A DNA stretch of 64,000 bases from Methanobacterium sp. BRmetb2 (GCA_003491285.1 CP022705.1:617501-681500); one strand, 5' to 3'; positions 13,509-22,811 are shown, counted from the stretch's first letter. Translations and numbers: made by a program. The notes: generated by a model not told the origin, from the letters alone.

Positions 13509-15265
13509 CTCTCCACTAATTTTTCAAGAATATATACGATTTTAGGGTTTAAATCATCCTTTTCAACTATATTTGCTAATGCAATGCCTAAATCAACTTT
13601 ATCCATACGCACACAACATACATCTGAACTATACTCAGCTAATTTTGTGCTGAATTTTAGATCATTTTCAATGCAAGCTTTTCTAATTAGTTTAATGGAC
13701 TCATAAAACCATTTTTTCTCAAATTTTTTATACACCTCTGCATCTTCATTCAATTTTACATGTTTTTTCCATGCTATATAAATAATTAAAGGATCAAAAG
13801 TATCTTCAAATTCTTTATATCCTAATTCACGTTTATTTTCTTTAGGAATATTCAAGTTTCTGTTGAACTCTTTTAATTTTCTATTTCCATCATTATCTAA
13901 AAGAAGGTAAATATAACTCTCTTCAAAAAACTCAAAATCCCTAAAAACTCTTGCTAATTTGGAAGCATCATCAATACCGTTTCCTCGGATGATTTTTACT
14001 AAAATATTTTGTAATTTGAATCCATAAATCTTTTCAAAAACCATTGGAATAAATTTTTCTTCAGTGTGACCTTCAACTATTAGTATTTTCTTAGAAAAAA
14101 ATAAATTAGTGTTGTTAATTCCTAAAGATTTTAATGTTGATATAATATCTTCATCTGTATCAACAGCATTAAGCTCCGTCTGATAATCATTAAGAGTTAA
14201 AAGGCGGATATTCTTTGGTGAAAATGAATTTAAAATAAATGGAGAGTGTGAAGTGACAATCACCTGTTTTTTCTTTCTAACAAAACCCCATAATATATTT
14301 AATAAATCTAATTGGGCTTTAACATGTAAATGAGTATCTGGTTCATCAAAAATGTATGAATGTAATTGTTCCTCGTCAATTTCTTTTCTGATTTCTAATA
14401 AAGCCATTGTAATTCTTCTTTTTGTTCCATCTCCCTTTTTTTCAATGGGTATTATTTCAGTTCCTTCCAATAACTGTACTTTAACACCTATATTCAGCTT
14501 TTGAGTTAGTTGTGGAATGATTTTGATTTCTGTAATATTTGGCAAATATGTTTTCAATTTTTCAATTGATCCTTGATCTACAATTTGTCTTTCTAAATCA
14601 GATGTTGAATTATATAAATGTTTATTTATAATCTCCTCAACTGTTTCTCCATTAACATCTCTTTTCCAAATATCTTGTCTTATTTGATTAAAATAAAGTT
14701 CATCTATATGATCATCTAAATTCTGAAAATGTTTACCATCTAAAAAAAACAAATTATAATCATTAGGAATTCTGGATATAGAAGATGTATAGCTGTTCGA
14801 TTCTAATTCTGTTATTTTTTCATTTATTTTATTTGTTAGACTATCAATTCTTCGCATATTGCCTTTATTAATCCCCAAATGATCCATTAATTCATACAAT
14901 CTTCTTCTTTGATCCTCTTCATTTAGCTCTTTAAAAGTATTAGAATCTAACTCTTCTTTTATGTTATTTATAGTTTCTTTAGAAAGTTTAACGCAATTAT
15001 TTTCTAAAAGTAAACCATTTTCTTCATATTTTACCTGTTTAATGTAAGATCTGTCTTTAATTTTTACTTCAATGACTGCTTCCTTTTCGCCATAAGAAAT
15101 ATCATCTTCTTCAAATTTTTGTTTATTAAAAATAATTTTCAATGACTCAAGTATGGAAGTTTTACCACAATCATTTTCACCTACTATAATTGTTATATCC
15201 TCTTCAAAATTCATTTTGAAATTCTTTAGAGAACGAAAATTTTTTACATGAATCCATTCTATCAT
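13505..15265 (-). CDS. OLD-family ATP-dependent endonuclease (ABC ATPase plus TOPRIM)
   Basis: This 586-residue protein has an N-terminal ABC/SMC-type ATPase and a C-terminal TOPRIM nuclease domain. Walker A is GENDCGKTS (residues 29-37). An ABC-signature-like KKGDGTKRR comes before Walker B YIFDEPDTHLH (about 304), and the switch histidine is in VTSHSPFIL. The TOPRIM domain has the glutamate in KKILIVEGHTEEKF (about 394) and the acidic pair in LLLDNDGNRK (about 454). OLD proteins occur alone or in phage-defence systems such as Gabija (with a UvrD helicase) and PARIS. Here there is no helicase; the partner is a small WYL-like protein. It lies just downstream of a tRNA gene, a common insertion site. 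Confidence 0.9.
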   Translation of the reverse strand: MIEWIHVKNFRSLKNFKMNFEEDITIIVGENDCGKTSILESLKIIFNKQKFEEDDISYGEKEAVIEVKIKDRSYIKQVKYEENGLLLENNCVKLSKETINNIKEELDSNTFKELNEEDQRRRLYELMDHLGINKGNMRRIDSLTNKINEKITELESNSYTSSISRIPNDYNLFFLDGKHFQNLDDHIDELYFNQIRQDIWKRDVNGETVEEIINKHLYNSTSDLERQIVDQGSIEKLKTYLPNITEIKIIPQLTQKLNIGVKVQLLEGTEIIPIEKKGDGTKRRITMALLEIRKEIDEEQLHSYIFDEPDTHLHVKAQLDLLNILWGFVRKKKQVIVTSHSPFILNSFSPKNIRLLTLNDYQTELNAVDTDEDIISTLKSLGINNTNLFFSKKILIVEGHTEEKFIPMVFEKIYGFKLQNILVKIIRGNGIDDASKLARVFRDFEFFEESYIYLLLDNDGNRKLKEFNRNLNIPKENKRELGYKEFEDTFDPLIIYIAWKKHVKLNEDAEVYKKFEKKWFYESIKLIRKACIENDLKFSTKLAEYSSDVCCVRMDKVDLGIALANIVEKDDLNPKIVYILEKLVES

Positions 15266-15731
15266 TTGGACATCCCTAAAAATTAATTATTTTAATAAAC
15301 TAGTAAATATTTAATGGATATCAATATATAGTTTAGGATTATAAATGATAATATTTTTATACAAAAAGATTTATGACGTAAATATTCATATATCACAAAG
15401 TTTTATTGGAACTATGTATAATAAGTGCAAAGGGTTTATTATGATCAAATTCATTATAAAAAAAACTGGGTTTAAAAATAATAAACGAAAAAAGTTATTA
15501 AAAGATTATAAAAGACTGTTTTTATGTGAGAATACTTAAATATTTACAATTCCTGCCAATTCTATTTCAACTGTAGCAAATTCCATTTTATATTAGTTTA
15601 CATCTCAAAGACATTTACAAAAGAAGTTATTCCCTAAGATTTTATACATATTTTATAAAAAAATCTGCTTGTTTACAACTAATATCATATATCTAGTAAG
15701 TAATATAAACTTATTAAGGAGGTAAGATTCC
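15266..15731. other. Non-coding gap with leader of the following broken gene
   Basis: This AT-rich stretch has no supported gene. A 64-codon open frame at 15345-15539 has no ribosome binding site and a lysine/phenylalanine-rich product that looks random. A strong AAGGAGGT at about 15717-15723 serves the frameshifted gene starting at 15732. Confidence 0.4.
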
Positions 15732-16209
15732 ATGATGATGGTATCCATAATTATTAGAAGATTGAAAGAAGGAAAAACCTATGAAGACTTCCGAAAAGCA
15801 TGGTACCACACAACAGGCTTTGGAATAGATTCAAATTTTCCCAACCGATTTTGAACCACCACTGGGACGTCTTTATACAGTAATAAATGCATTCGACCCC
15901 CGGGAGATAATAGTCATTGGTTTTGGCCCGGAAATATCCCAGGAAAATCTAAAAGCTACTTTAAACATTGATGTGAAAGAAAGATTAGATAATCCATTAG
16001 ATGAAGTCATTGAACCAGAAATAGGCCGTTCATTTGGTTTATTGGTCTCAGAAGATGATTTTTCGCCTAAAGGAGAACTGGAATATGAAGATCCATCCGT
16101 AAGTGGAGAAAAAACAAATATGGCCGAAATCGAAGGATTAATAAACCTGGTTAAAAAAGAGATAGAATTGGCCTCAGCCAAAAGGGACTCATTAAAAAAA
16201 GACCAATAA
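15732..16209 (+). pseudogene. Frameshifted gene of unknown family
   Basis: Reading starts at ATG 15732 after AAGGAGGT and gives MMMVSIIIRRLKEGKTYEDF and then KAWYHTTGFG before a TGA near 15855. A shift of one base around 15835-15845 (near CAAATTTTCCC) restores an open frame that continues as GRLYTVINAFDPREIIVIGF and runs to 16209. Both halves have good coding character and together make about 158 residues. The first part recalls small conserved proteins with an alpha-beta, EthD-like start, but I do not recognise the family. It is either a true pseudogene or a sequencing error at the short homopolymer. Confidence 0.7.
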
Positions 16210-16313
16210 TTAGACACAATTTTGTGTAAGAGATAATCAAATACACTGCCATTGTAGTCTATACTGTCTGAACTGCATTCCCTGCATTGAAAATATTTAA
16301 TTCGTTTATGTTA

Positions 16314-16640
16314 TCATTGTATAAATATTTCATTTATATTTAATCCAATTACGCCCAACACTATTATTAATAAAAAAATAATTTTTGAAAGATTGTAAGG
16401 TTCCTTAAAAAATATTATTCCAATAATCGATATCCCAAAAATACCAAGCCCTGCCCATATTGCATAGGCAAAACTTATATCAAATTTTTTTAAAGCAAAT
16501 ATAAATACAGTTAATCCAATTATCCAAAAAACAAATGTGAATATTGATGGATATAAATTTGTAAATCCATCAGATAGTTTCATACATGTTGAGCCCAGTA
16601 GTTCAGCGAGAACACCAATTAATAATAGTAACCACTTCAT
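16314..16640 (-). CDS. Small multidrug resistance (SMR/EmrE-type) transporter
   Basis: This 108-residue protein has four predicted membrane helices, the normal SMR size. The membrane glutamate essential in EmrE is present in GVLAELLGSTCMK (Glu13), and the AYAIWAGLG motif matches the conserved AYAxWxGxG of helix 3. SMR proteins are dimeric proton antiporters that export cationic drugs or guanidinium. The gene is alone on its transcript, 42 bases downstream of a minus-strand cupin gene that may be co-transcribed. Confidence 0.9.
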   Translation of the reverse strand: MKWLLLLIGVLAELLGSTCMKLSDGFTNLYPSIFTFVFWIIGLTVFIFALKKFDISFAYAIWAGLGIFGISIIGIIFFKEPYNLSKIIFLLIIVLGVIGLNINEIFIQ

Positions 16641-16682
16641 TTTATTTACTCCATTCTACTCTATTTAATATTGTTATTCTAT

Positions 16683-17039
16683 TTATTCATCTATATCTTC
16701 TATATATCTAACGTGTTTTTCGTATTTTTCTTGCCACGCTGGAGTTGTAATACATATCTGCTCTAATTTACCCTTAAAATAAAACTTCTTGCCTGGCGGG
16801 ACAATTACCACATCTTTTTCTTTAACTTCATATTCTTTATCTTCAATTATCCATTTCCCTTTACCCTTCAAAATATAATAAATAAATGCACTTTTCGTGT
16901 GGTAAAATTCTTCTAAGTGTCCTTTGTCAGTTTCTTGATAAACTACAGCTGCTGGGGGACATTCTTCTTTTGTGTTGTAGATACTCATTTTAACGCCATG
17001 TTTTTCTATAACTTTGTTATCTTCAAATTTAAAAATCAT
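16683..17039 (-). CDS. Cupin-domain protein
   Basis: This 118-residue single-domain protein has a cupin barrel pattern: YHTKSAFIYYILKGKGKW in the first motif and KEKDVVIVPPGKKFYF in the second. Metal-binding histidines are sparse compared with classical cupins, so it may bind a small molecule rather than act as a metalloenzyme. It is divergent from the MFS exporter at 17217 and upstream of the SMR exporter, so it may belong to an efflux-related unit. Confidence 0.75.
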   Translation of the reverse strand: MIFKFEDNKVIEKHGVKMSIYNTKEECPPAAVVYQETDKGHLEEFYHTKSAFIYYILKGKGKWIIEDKEYEVKEKDVVIVPPGKKFYFKGKLEQICITTPAWQEKYEKHVRYIEDIDE

Positions 17040-17216
17040 AAATATAACATCCTACAGTAACCACTGCTTTTTTTAAATATTTTTCATATGTTTTATATAC
17101 TAATTCCTTCTTTATGTGATCATTTTATATGATAAAGTGTAGTTAAAGCTGGGATGAATTTTTTAGCTGAGAATTTATTGGAAAAGATTATATATTTGAT
17201 ATTAAATATGAATTTC

Positions 17217-18575
17217 ATGGAAAATAACACCGTCCAGAAGTATGTGCTCATCATCTGTGCTCTTTCTAGTTTTGTAATCACAGTTACCACCTCCAGTGTT
17301 AATGTAGCCCTTTCTACTATTGGTAGAGATCTCATTGTATCTACTTCTTTTCTCACCTGGCTGCAGAATATATATCTCTTAATAGGGGCCAGTTGTATGA
17401 TTCCCTTCGGCAGATTGGGAGAGATACATGGTAAAAAGAAGGTTATGTATTATGGGATCATTATATTTACCATAGGATCCTTTTTGTGCGCAGTTTCAAC
17501 TTCTGGAGATATGTTAATGGTGTTTCGGGCACTGCAAGCCGTGGGAAGTGCCATGATTTTTGCTAATATATTCTCTCTCATCACTTCAGTGGCTACTCCT
17601 GGTGAAGGTGGAAAAATCCTTGGAATAGCAGTGGCCATCCCTTACATCGGCTTATCTCTGGGGCCAGTTTTAGGAGGTATGCTCACCCATTATTTGGGAT
17701 GGAGGAGCATATTCCTTTTCAACGTACCTTTTGGTTTAGCAACAACATTCTTCCTTTTGAAATTGAAAGGCGAATGGTGTGAAGCAGTTGGGGAGAAATT
17801 TGACTATATCAGCTCTATAGTAATGGCATTATCTCTCACAGCCATTATTTATGGTCTTTCCACCATCACATCAGCCATAGCACCCTACCTTATTTTAGGA
17901 GGGGTCATTGGAATAATTTTATTCTTCTATTTGCAGGGTAAACTGAAAACACCTCTTATTGCACCGGAAATTATTCGTGACCGTATATTCCTTGTGAATA
18001 ACACCACCTCCCTAATAAATTATGGGCCAGGGATATTCGTTGGATTCCTGTTAAGTTTATATTTCCAAGATATCCGGTTGCTTTCTGCACAGCAGGCCGG
18101 TCTTCTATTGGCAGTGCAAAGTGTATTTGTGGCTATATTTTCCTTCATTTCAGGTAGGTTATCTGCTAAAATAAGACCCCGGTTTATTGCTGCAACGGGA
18201 ATATTCATAACATCCTTTGCTCTGGCGCTTTTTGTTTTCGTGAATGAATATACATCTTATTATTTTATTATAGTAAGTCTTGCTATTCTAGGTTGTGGTT
18301 ACGGTCTTTCAGCCACATCCAGTACTGAAATTTCCATGAAATATTTCGATAAAAAATTTAGGGGCGTTTCCTCTGCCAGTTTAAACACAACACAGTACGT
18401 GGGACAGATGTTAGGAATGGGGATTACTGGAGCTGGTATTGCCATATACATGGGCACATCCCAAATAAACCCCCAAAATTTTGCCCTTTTTATTGAAAGC
18501 TTTAAATTACCATTTTTAGTATTCTCTGTCCTCTGTTTCATGGCTGCATTTGCTTATTTTATACCCCGAAAATAA
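17217..18575 (+). CDS. MFS multidrug exporter, DHA2-like
   Basis: This is a hydrophobic protein of about 450 residues with roughly 14 membrane segments, like the EmrB/QacA group. Motif-A-like GRLGEIHGKKKVMYYG follows helix 2, and LGPVLGGMLTHYLGWRSIFL matches the motif C/helix 5-6 region. The frame is open from 17154, but alignment with the paralogue at 28147 favours ATG 17208 or 17217. A TTATATAT box about 25 bases before 17217 would fit a leaderless transcript. A short inverted repeat (ATCAT-N5-ATGAT near 17120) lies in the divergent gap and could be an operator. The substrate is unknown. Confidence 0.88.
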   Translation: MENNTVQKYVLIICALSSFVITVTTSSVNVALSTIGRDLIVSTSFLTWLQNIYLLIGASCMIPFGRLGEIHGKKKVMYYGIIIFTIGSFLCAVSTSGDMLMVFRALQAVGSAMIFANIFSLITSVATPGEGGKILGIAVAIPYIGLSLGPVLGGMLTHYLGWRSIFLFNVPFGLATTFFLLKLKGEWCEAVGEKFDYISSIVMALSLTAIIYGLSTITSAIAPYLILGGVIGIILFFYLQGKLKTPLIAPEIIRDRIFLVNNTTSLINYGPGIFVGFLLSLYFQDIRLLSAQQAGLLLAVQSVFVAIFSFISGRLSAKIRPRFIAATGIFITSFALALFVFVNEYTSYYFIIVSLAILGCGYGLSATSSTEISMKYFDKKFRGVSSASLNTTQYVGQMLGMGITGAGIAIYMGTSQINPQNFALFIESFKLPFLVFSVLCFMAAFAYFIPRK

Positions 18576-18630
18576 AAAGCACTTTAATTTCAGATTTTTA
18601 TTATCTTTTAGAGAATTTTTACCTAAATCA

Positions 18631-19869
18631 TTAATCACGTGATCTTCTTGAAATTCTTGTACCTAAAGACAAAAATGTATTAAAAACAGGCATAACCACA
18701 TTATCTGCCAATATTAGTTTGTATTTGAATCCAAAACCTTCAAATTCTTTAGAAACATCTTTTAAAAGTTCAGGTATCTCCAGTTTTTGAGGACATGCCT
18801 TTACACATTTTCCACAGTTTATGCACAGTCCTGCGTATGATTTCTGCCCGGATAAAACTCCTCCTAATTGAGCAAGATATATGAATGACTGACCTTCATC
18901 GAACATGTACTTGTTGTTATAAATTTCGAAGCACCGGGTAATGTCCACCTTTACTGGACAAGGCATACAGTAGCCGCATCCGGTACAATCAACGACCATG
19001 AGATTGTGATAAACTTCTTTTACCTCATCATAAAGCTTTAAATCATCTTCACTTAATGAGTTGGGTAGAACTTCACTGACTACTTTGATATTTTCTTTAA
19101 CCTGGTCTTCCCCATTCATTCCTGACAAAACACAAGTTACTTCAGGGTGGTTTAAAACCCATCTTAATGCCCAGTCTGCAGGACTATGTTTAACATTGGC
19201 TTTATCCCATATTTCAAGTGCTTTATCTGGTACTTTTCCTGAAAGAAGGCCGCCTTTTAATGGTTCCATAACAAATACCGGTATTCCTTTGGAGTAAGCA
19301 TATTCTACTCCTTCAGTACCTGCCTGGTTATGTTCATCCAGATAATTGTATTGGATTAAGCAAGCATCCCAAGGGTATGAATCTATGAATTCTTTAAATG
19401 CTTCAGTATTGTCGTGGGACGAAAATCCTATGTTTTTTATTTTTCCCCTTGAACGGGCATCTTCTAAAAATTCTAAAACACCCAGTTTTTTAAGTCTTGT
19501 AAAACTTTCTTTAGTAAGAGTGTGAATCATGTAGTAATCTATATAATCTGTTTGAAGCTTTTCAAGTTGTATTTCCAGATATCTTTCCATGTCTTCATAT
19601 TTTTTAATGGACCAGGAAGGCATTTTTGTGCAGAGTTTGACTTTTTCTCGGTATCCACCTTTTAGAATTTCTCCTAAAAATGATTCACTTGATCCTCCGT
19701 GATAAGGAAATGCTGTGTCAATAAAGTTCACTCCATGGTCAATTGCATAGTATATCTGTTTTTTAGCCTTTTCTTTATCAATTCTACCGTTTTTGGTAGG
19801 TAGTCTCATAGCGCCAAATCCCAGTGCCGAGATTTCATCATCATTTTTTATATTCTTCCTGTACTGCAT
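18631..19869 (-). CDS. Aldo/keto reductase with C-terminal ferredoxin domain
   Basis: This is a protein of about 412 residues. The N-terminal TIM barrel of the aldo/keto reductase family shows FGAMRLPT, the Asp and Tyr of FIDTAFPYHGG, the lysine of KLCTKMPSW and the histidine of YYMIHTL. The C-terminal part carries two clusters of cysteines, CTGCGYCMPCP and CINCGKCVKACP, typical of 4Fe-4S ferredoxin domains. It is thought to reduce carbonyls with electrons passed through Fe-S centres. ATG 19869 is chosen because GAGGAGGT lies seven bases before it; the ATG six bases upstream touches that site. A palindromic operator precedes it and a TetR gene lies upstream. Confidence 0.92.
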   Translation of the reverse strand: MQYRKNIKNDDEISALGFGAMRLPTKNGRIDKEKAKKQIYYAIDHGVNFIDTAFPYHGGSSESFLGEILKGGYREKVKLCTKMPSWSIKKYEDMERYLEIQLEKLQTDYIDYYMIHTLTKESFTRLKKLGVLEFLEDARSRGKIKNIGFSSHDNTEAFKEFIDSYPWDACLIQYNYLDEHNQAGTEGVEYAYSKGIPVFVMEPLKGGLLSGKVPDKALEIWDKANVKHSPADWALRWVLNHPEVTCVLSGMNGEDQVKENIKVVSEVLPNSLSEDDLKLYDEVKEVYHNLMVVDCTGCGYCMPCPVKVDITRCFEIYNNKYMFDEGQSFIYLAQLGGVLSGQKSYAGLCINCGKCVKACPQKLEIPELLKDVSKEFEGFGFKYKLILADNVVMPVFNTFLSLGTRISRRSRD

Positions 19870-19881
19870 CCCCATACCTCC

Positions 19882-19901
19882 TCGATTGACTTGTCAGTCG
19901 A
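19882..19901. promoter_or_regulatory. Probable TetR operator before aldo/keto reductase gene
   Basis: TCGATTGAC and GTCAGTCGA form an imperfect palindrome directly upstream of the ribosome binding site. The core TGACTTGTCAGTC aligns with TGACTGATTAGTC upstream of the TetR gene itself, as expected for a shared operator. Confidence 0.65.
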
Positions 19902-19920
19902 ATTATTGGTTAAAAAAATT

Positions 19921-20481
19921 TTATTTGGATATACCATCCCAGAACAGTTCAAATGAAAGTTCTATGTTTTCTTTATTCATTTTTTCAGGATATTTTTCAA
20001 AATGCATTACTGTATTAAATACATTACCCCAAAAATAGTCCATAAGTAGTTCATCATAAATTTCCTTGATCTCTTGTTCTTTAAATCCTAGTTTGTATAC
20101 TTCAAGAAGTTGGACAAACTTATCTTCAATTCTACCTTTAGTAAAGGCTGTGATGTAGGGAGAACAATGAAATGTCAATATAAAATTGAATTTATAGGGG
20201 TATTCTATACCAAAACACACAAATTTAAGCCATAATGATCTAACGTTTTCCTTAAATGATTTTTCATGGTTGTAATCGTCACCTACCTCTTCCAGGATGC
20301 TTTCTTTGCAGTAGGTATAAATTCTATCAATGAGTTCTCCTTTGGTCTTAAAATAGTGGAAAAGCGTGCCTGTAGCTACACCGGCATTTTTTGCAATTTC
20401 TGCTGTGGATGTTCCATGAAAACCCCTTTCAACAAAAAGTTTCAGGGCAGTATCCACTATTTTTTGCTCTTTTTCCTTCAA
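19921..20481 (-). CDS. TetR/AcrR-family regulator
   Basis: This is a 186-residue one-component repressor. The N-terminal helix-turn-helix is of TetR type: FVERGFHGTSTAEIAKNAGV and TGTLFHYFKTKGELI (residues about 15-50). The rest is a variable all-helical ligand domain. The start is TTG 20481 with AGGATG about seven bases upstream. It is followed by the aldo/keto reductase gene in the same direction, 51 bases away. Matching palindromes lie upstream of both genes, so it probably represses itself and the reductase. The inducer is unknown. Confidence 0.92.
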   Translation of the reverse strand: MKEKEQKIVDTALKLFVERGFHGTSTAEIAKNAGVATGTLFHYFKTKGELIDRIYTYCKESILEEVGDDYNHEKSFKENVRSLWLKFVCFGIEYPYKFNFILTFHCSPYITAFTKGRIEDKFVQLLEVYKLGFKEQEIKEIYDELLMDYFWGNVFNTVMHFEKYPEKMNKENIELSFELFWDGISK

Positions 20482-20517
20482 TTTTTTACATCCTGAAATG
20501 GTATAAATAGAATATAT

Positions 20518-20531
20518 TGACTGATTAGTCA
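20518..20531. promoter_or_regulatory. Probable TetR autoregulatory operator
   Basis: TGACTGATTAGTCA is a near-perfect palindrome 36 bases upstream of the TetR start codon. It matches the core of the palindrome at 19882-19901 when aligned as TGACTNNTNAGTCR. Confidence 0.65.
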
Positions 20532-20598
20532 GTTTAGTATTTATAGTTTTCTAAATGTAGTATAAATAAAAAAAGTTGAAAAATGAAAATATTATTAA

Positions 20599-21153
20599 TT
20601 AATCTTTAACCAACTTCCTACCTAACTCCCCTGCCTTTTTCATGTCATTTTCCTTGTTTTTAACCTCTCCAGGAACTGGATTTCCCTTTGAAGAGAGCAA
20701 ATCAACGACAGTGTAACCAAGGAAGTTGAACATATTTCGGGTGTAATCAAAATATTCTTTGAACATGTTTTCAGGGTTTCCCTGTGAAAATATCAATGCC
20801 ATGTCTTTTTTACCGTATTTTTCCTCAAAACCAGTTCTAAAGAATGCGTAGAGTCTGTCTGTAAATAGTTTTGCCTGGGCAGACATCTGCCACATGTAAA
20901 CTGGCGATCCTAATATGAAAGCATCTGCTTCTTTTATTTCTTTATAAATGATCTGCATATCATCATCCGTAATACATTGTCCTTCATTACTTTTACAATG
21001 TTGGCATGCCTTACACGGCGTTATGTCCATTTTAGCCAAATTAAAAATCTTTGTCTCGGCTCCAGCGTCATTTGCTCCTTTCAAAGCCTCTTTGACAAGA
21101 ATTTCGCTGTTACTATCCTCTCGGGGACTTGCTGTAAATCCTACTACCTTCAT
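20599..21153 (-). CDS. Iron-sulfur flavoprotein (NADPH-dependent FMN reductase fold)
   Basis: This protein of about 184 residues has a flavodoxin-like fold. The N terminus MKVVGFTASPRED has the phosphate-binding loop, and CKACQHCKSNEGQC gives the compact Cx2Cx2Cx6C cluster motif seen in the iron-sulfur flavoprotein of Methanosarcina. GSPVYMWQMSAQAKLFTDRL matches the FMN-site helix. In methanogens these proteins pass electrons to, or detoxify, oxygen and peroxide. ATG 21153 is chosen because GGAGGT lies nine bases upstream. Neighbours are the TetR/reductase unit and a membrane protein. Confidence 0.9.
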   Translation of the reverse strand: MKVVGFTASPREDSNSEILVKEALKGANDAGAETKIFNLAKMDITPCKACQHCKSNEGQCITDDDMQIIYKEIKEADAFILGSPVYMWQMSAQAKLFTDRLYAFFRTGFEEKYGKKDMALIFSQGNPENMFKEYFDYTRNMFNFLGYTVVDLLSSKGNPVPGEVKNKENDMKKAGELGRKLVKD

Positions 21154-21240
21154 TTTTGAAACCTCCATTATTTGTCAATTAACTGGAATTATGTAAAGAA
21201 CCATTACCTGATTTTTTCAATTATTTATAATAACATTAAA

Positions 21241-21798
21241 TTAGTTTATTATTTCATATTCCCCAATTTTAACGTCCATAGTATTCCAAACCTTTGCTTT
21301 AAATCTAGAACCAACTTCCAAGCCAAGTAATGTAGTTTCTATATTAGAACTCCCCCCTACTCTAAATACGAAATATCCATCCTCAAAGGTTATTCCAGTT
21401 GGAACAACAGTGTGAGAAACTGTGTTATTCCTGTGAAAGGTCTCCCTTACAACTCGAATTATTTTAGCCGGTCTTGCAGTATATAAAAAACCCATGGGGA
21501 CTTCCATACCATTTTCTATTCCTAAAGATGTCCAGTCAAAGTTTGAACCTCCAGTCTCCACAATCCTGTCAATTTTAACTACTGCTGAATCATTGGGTGC
21601 GTGGGACAGTTTACTACCTTCCGAATATGCCACAGATTCATCTATGGAAATAGAAACAATTGTGCCTTCAAATATGATATAAGGGGCTAGGGCAATCTCT
21701 GGTTGGGTTTCCGAGTTTTTAAAAGTAATAAAGGAAGTAAAAATCACTCCTAAAACTGCCATAATTAAAATTAAAGTAATCCAATATTTTTGTTGCAT
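21241..21798 (-). CDS. Membrane-anchored protein of unknown function
   Basis: This protein of about 185 residues has one N-terminal membrane helix (KYWITLILIMAVLGVIFTSF). A mainly beta extracellular domain follows, with no known catalytic motif. ATG 21798 follows an AGGGGGCTGAT site; an upstream in-frame start would add 22 residues without a better signal. The outer domain has repeated Gly/Asn/Thr loops and no cysteine pair. I do not recognise the family. It is co-directional with the flavoprotein downstream and the cupin upstream but well separated from the former. Confidence 0.65.
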   Translation of the reverse strand: MQQKYWITLILIMAVLGVIFTSFITFKNSETQPEIALAPYIIFEGTIVSISIDESVAYSEGSKLSHAPNDSAVVKIDRIVETGGSNFDWTSLGIENGMEVPMGFLYTARPAKIIRVVRETFHRNNTVSHTVVPTGITFEDGYFVFRVGGSSNIETTLLGLEVGSRFKAKVWNTMDVKIGEYEIIN

Positions 21799-21895
21799 AT
21801 AAATCAGCCCCCTATTGTTTAAAACCCTTAAAATTGCCTTTAAACACAAATAATTGGTTTTCATTCTCCATAAGTGCCGCCAGTATTATCTTTGG

Positions 21896-22237
21896 TTAAA
21901 GTACCAATTTTTCAATTAAAAGTACTTTAACCAGACTTTTACACACTGGACGGTGCACAACACCTTTTGGCACAATTAGGAAATCTCCCTCTTCCAAGTC
22001 AATAATTTTGTCTTCAAATTCAATTTTCATTTTTCCTTCAATTATATAAAACATTTCATCGGACTGGTCATGGACATGGAAGTCAAGTGTTCGGTTCTCT
22101 ACTTGAACTATATTTAACATGTGATCATTTAATTTGCCTACACTTAGATATTTAAATAACTCAGAAAAACTGGTGGCAGTAGACTGCAAATTAACCTTTT
22201 TCAATTTTTTGTTTATTATCCCCCATCTTTTCACCAA
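21896..22237 (-). CDS. Cupin-domain protein with metal-binding motif
   Basis: This 113-residue protein has the full cupin metal site HVHDQSDEMFYIIEGKM (His, His, Glu pattern) and the second motif EEGDFLIVPKGVVHRPV with a late histidine. It probably binds a metal and a small ligand. The start is uncertain: TTG 22237 and GTG 22234 open the frame, and no clear ribosome binding site decides between them. It is 97 bases upstream of the membrane protein gene. Confidence 0.85.
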   Translation of the reverse strand: MVKRWGIINKKLKKVNLQSTATSFSELFKYLSVGKLNDHMLNIVQVENRTLDFHVHDQSDEMFYIIEGKMKIEFEDKIIDLEEGDFLIVPKGVVHRPVCKSLVKVLLIEKLVL

Positions 22238-22790
22238 TTAAATAACCTAATGTAATGCTGATTTTTCTTCACTTAAAGCAGGTGATTATGTTATCATGAT
22301 TTTTTTGTTTGAAATGATTTAATCCATGCTCATATCTACTTTAAATTCGGTTTGGATTAAAAAATGAATTAATTATCCATGATACTATTTTTTGATTTAA
22401 ATTCTATTAAATTTTAACTGATGATCTTGTTATAAAAATATTATATCTCACTTCTGTATATCTCCAATAATGTAACAGATCCCGTGCAGTAAAATAAGTA
22501 GCACGATGTAAACTTATTAATTTCATGACTTCGAATCAATATTCTTGGCAGCCTATATGAAACTCTATAATCACATCAGATTGCCGCAGATTATTTGCAT
22601 TTTTTAGGACTTAATTAAACTTCAGGTTTATACATGAATGATAAAGCAACCAAATTTTTATTAACAAATCTAAAAAAAAGGAATTAAAAAATTAAAAGTT
22701 ATCTCAAATATAAACATATTTAAAACCGTTATTAACTACATTAACGGCTTAAATTACTTAAAACACATTTAAAACCCGAAAATAAAATAA
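22238..22790. other. Long gap without a supported gene
   Basis: About 550 bases hold no convincing gene. A minus-strand open stretch near 22400-22520 reads MKLISLHRATYFTARDLLHY and could be a relic, but it has no ribosome binding site and no recognised family. Base composition is slightly less AT-rich in the middle than at the flanks. Confidence 0.35.
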
Positions 22791-22811
22791 GGACTGTTAT
22801 GGAAATAGTCC
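22791..22811 (-). terminator. Hairpin terminator downstream of GT-C glycosyltransferase gene
   Basis: Read on the minus strand, GGACT and AGTCC pair around an 11-base loop and are followed by TTATTTTATTTT. It lies 27 bases after the stop of the glycosyltransferase gene. Confidence 0.5.

Noticed and set aside
15345..15539. 64-codon frame on the plus strand
   Set aside because: No ribosome binding site, random Lys/Phe/Ile-rich product, and it lies in AT-rich intergenic DNA.
22400..22520. Minus-strand frame reading MKLISLHRATYFTARDLLHY
   Set aside because: Good-looking residues but no ribosome binding site, no family and short length.
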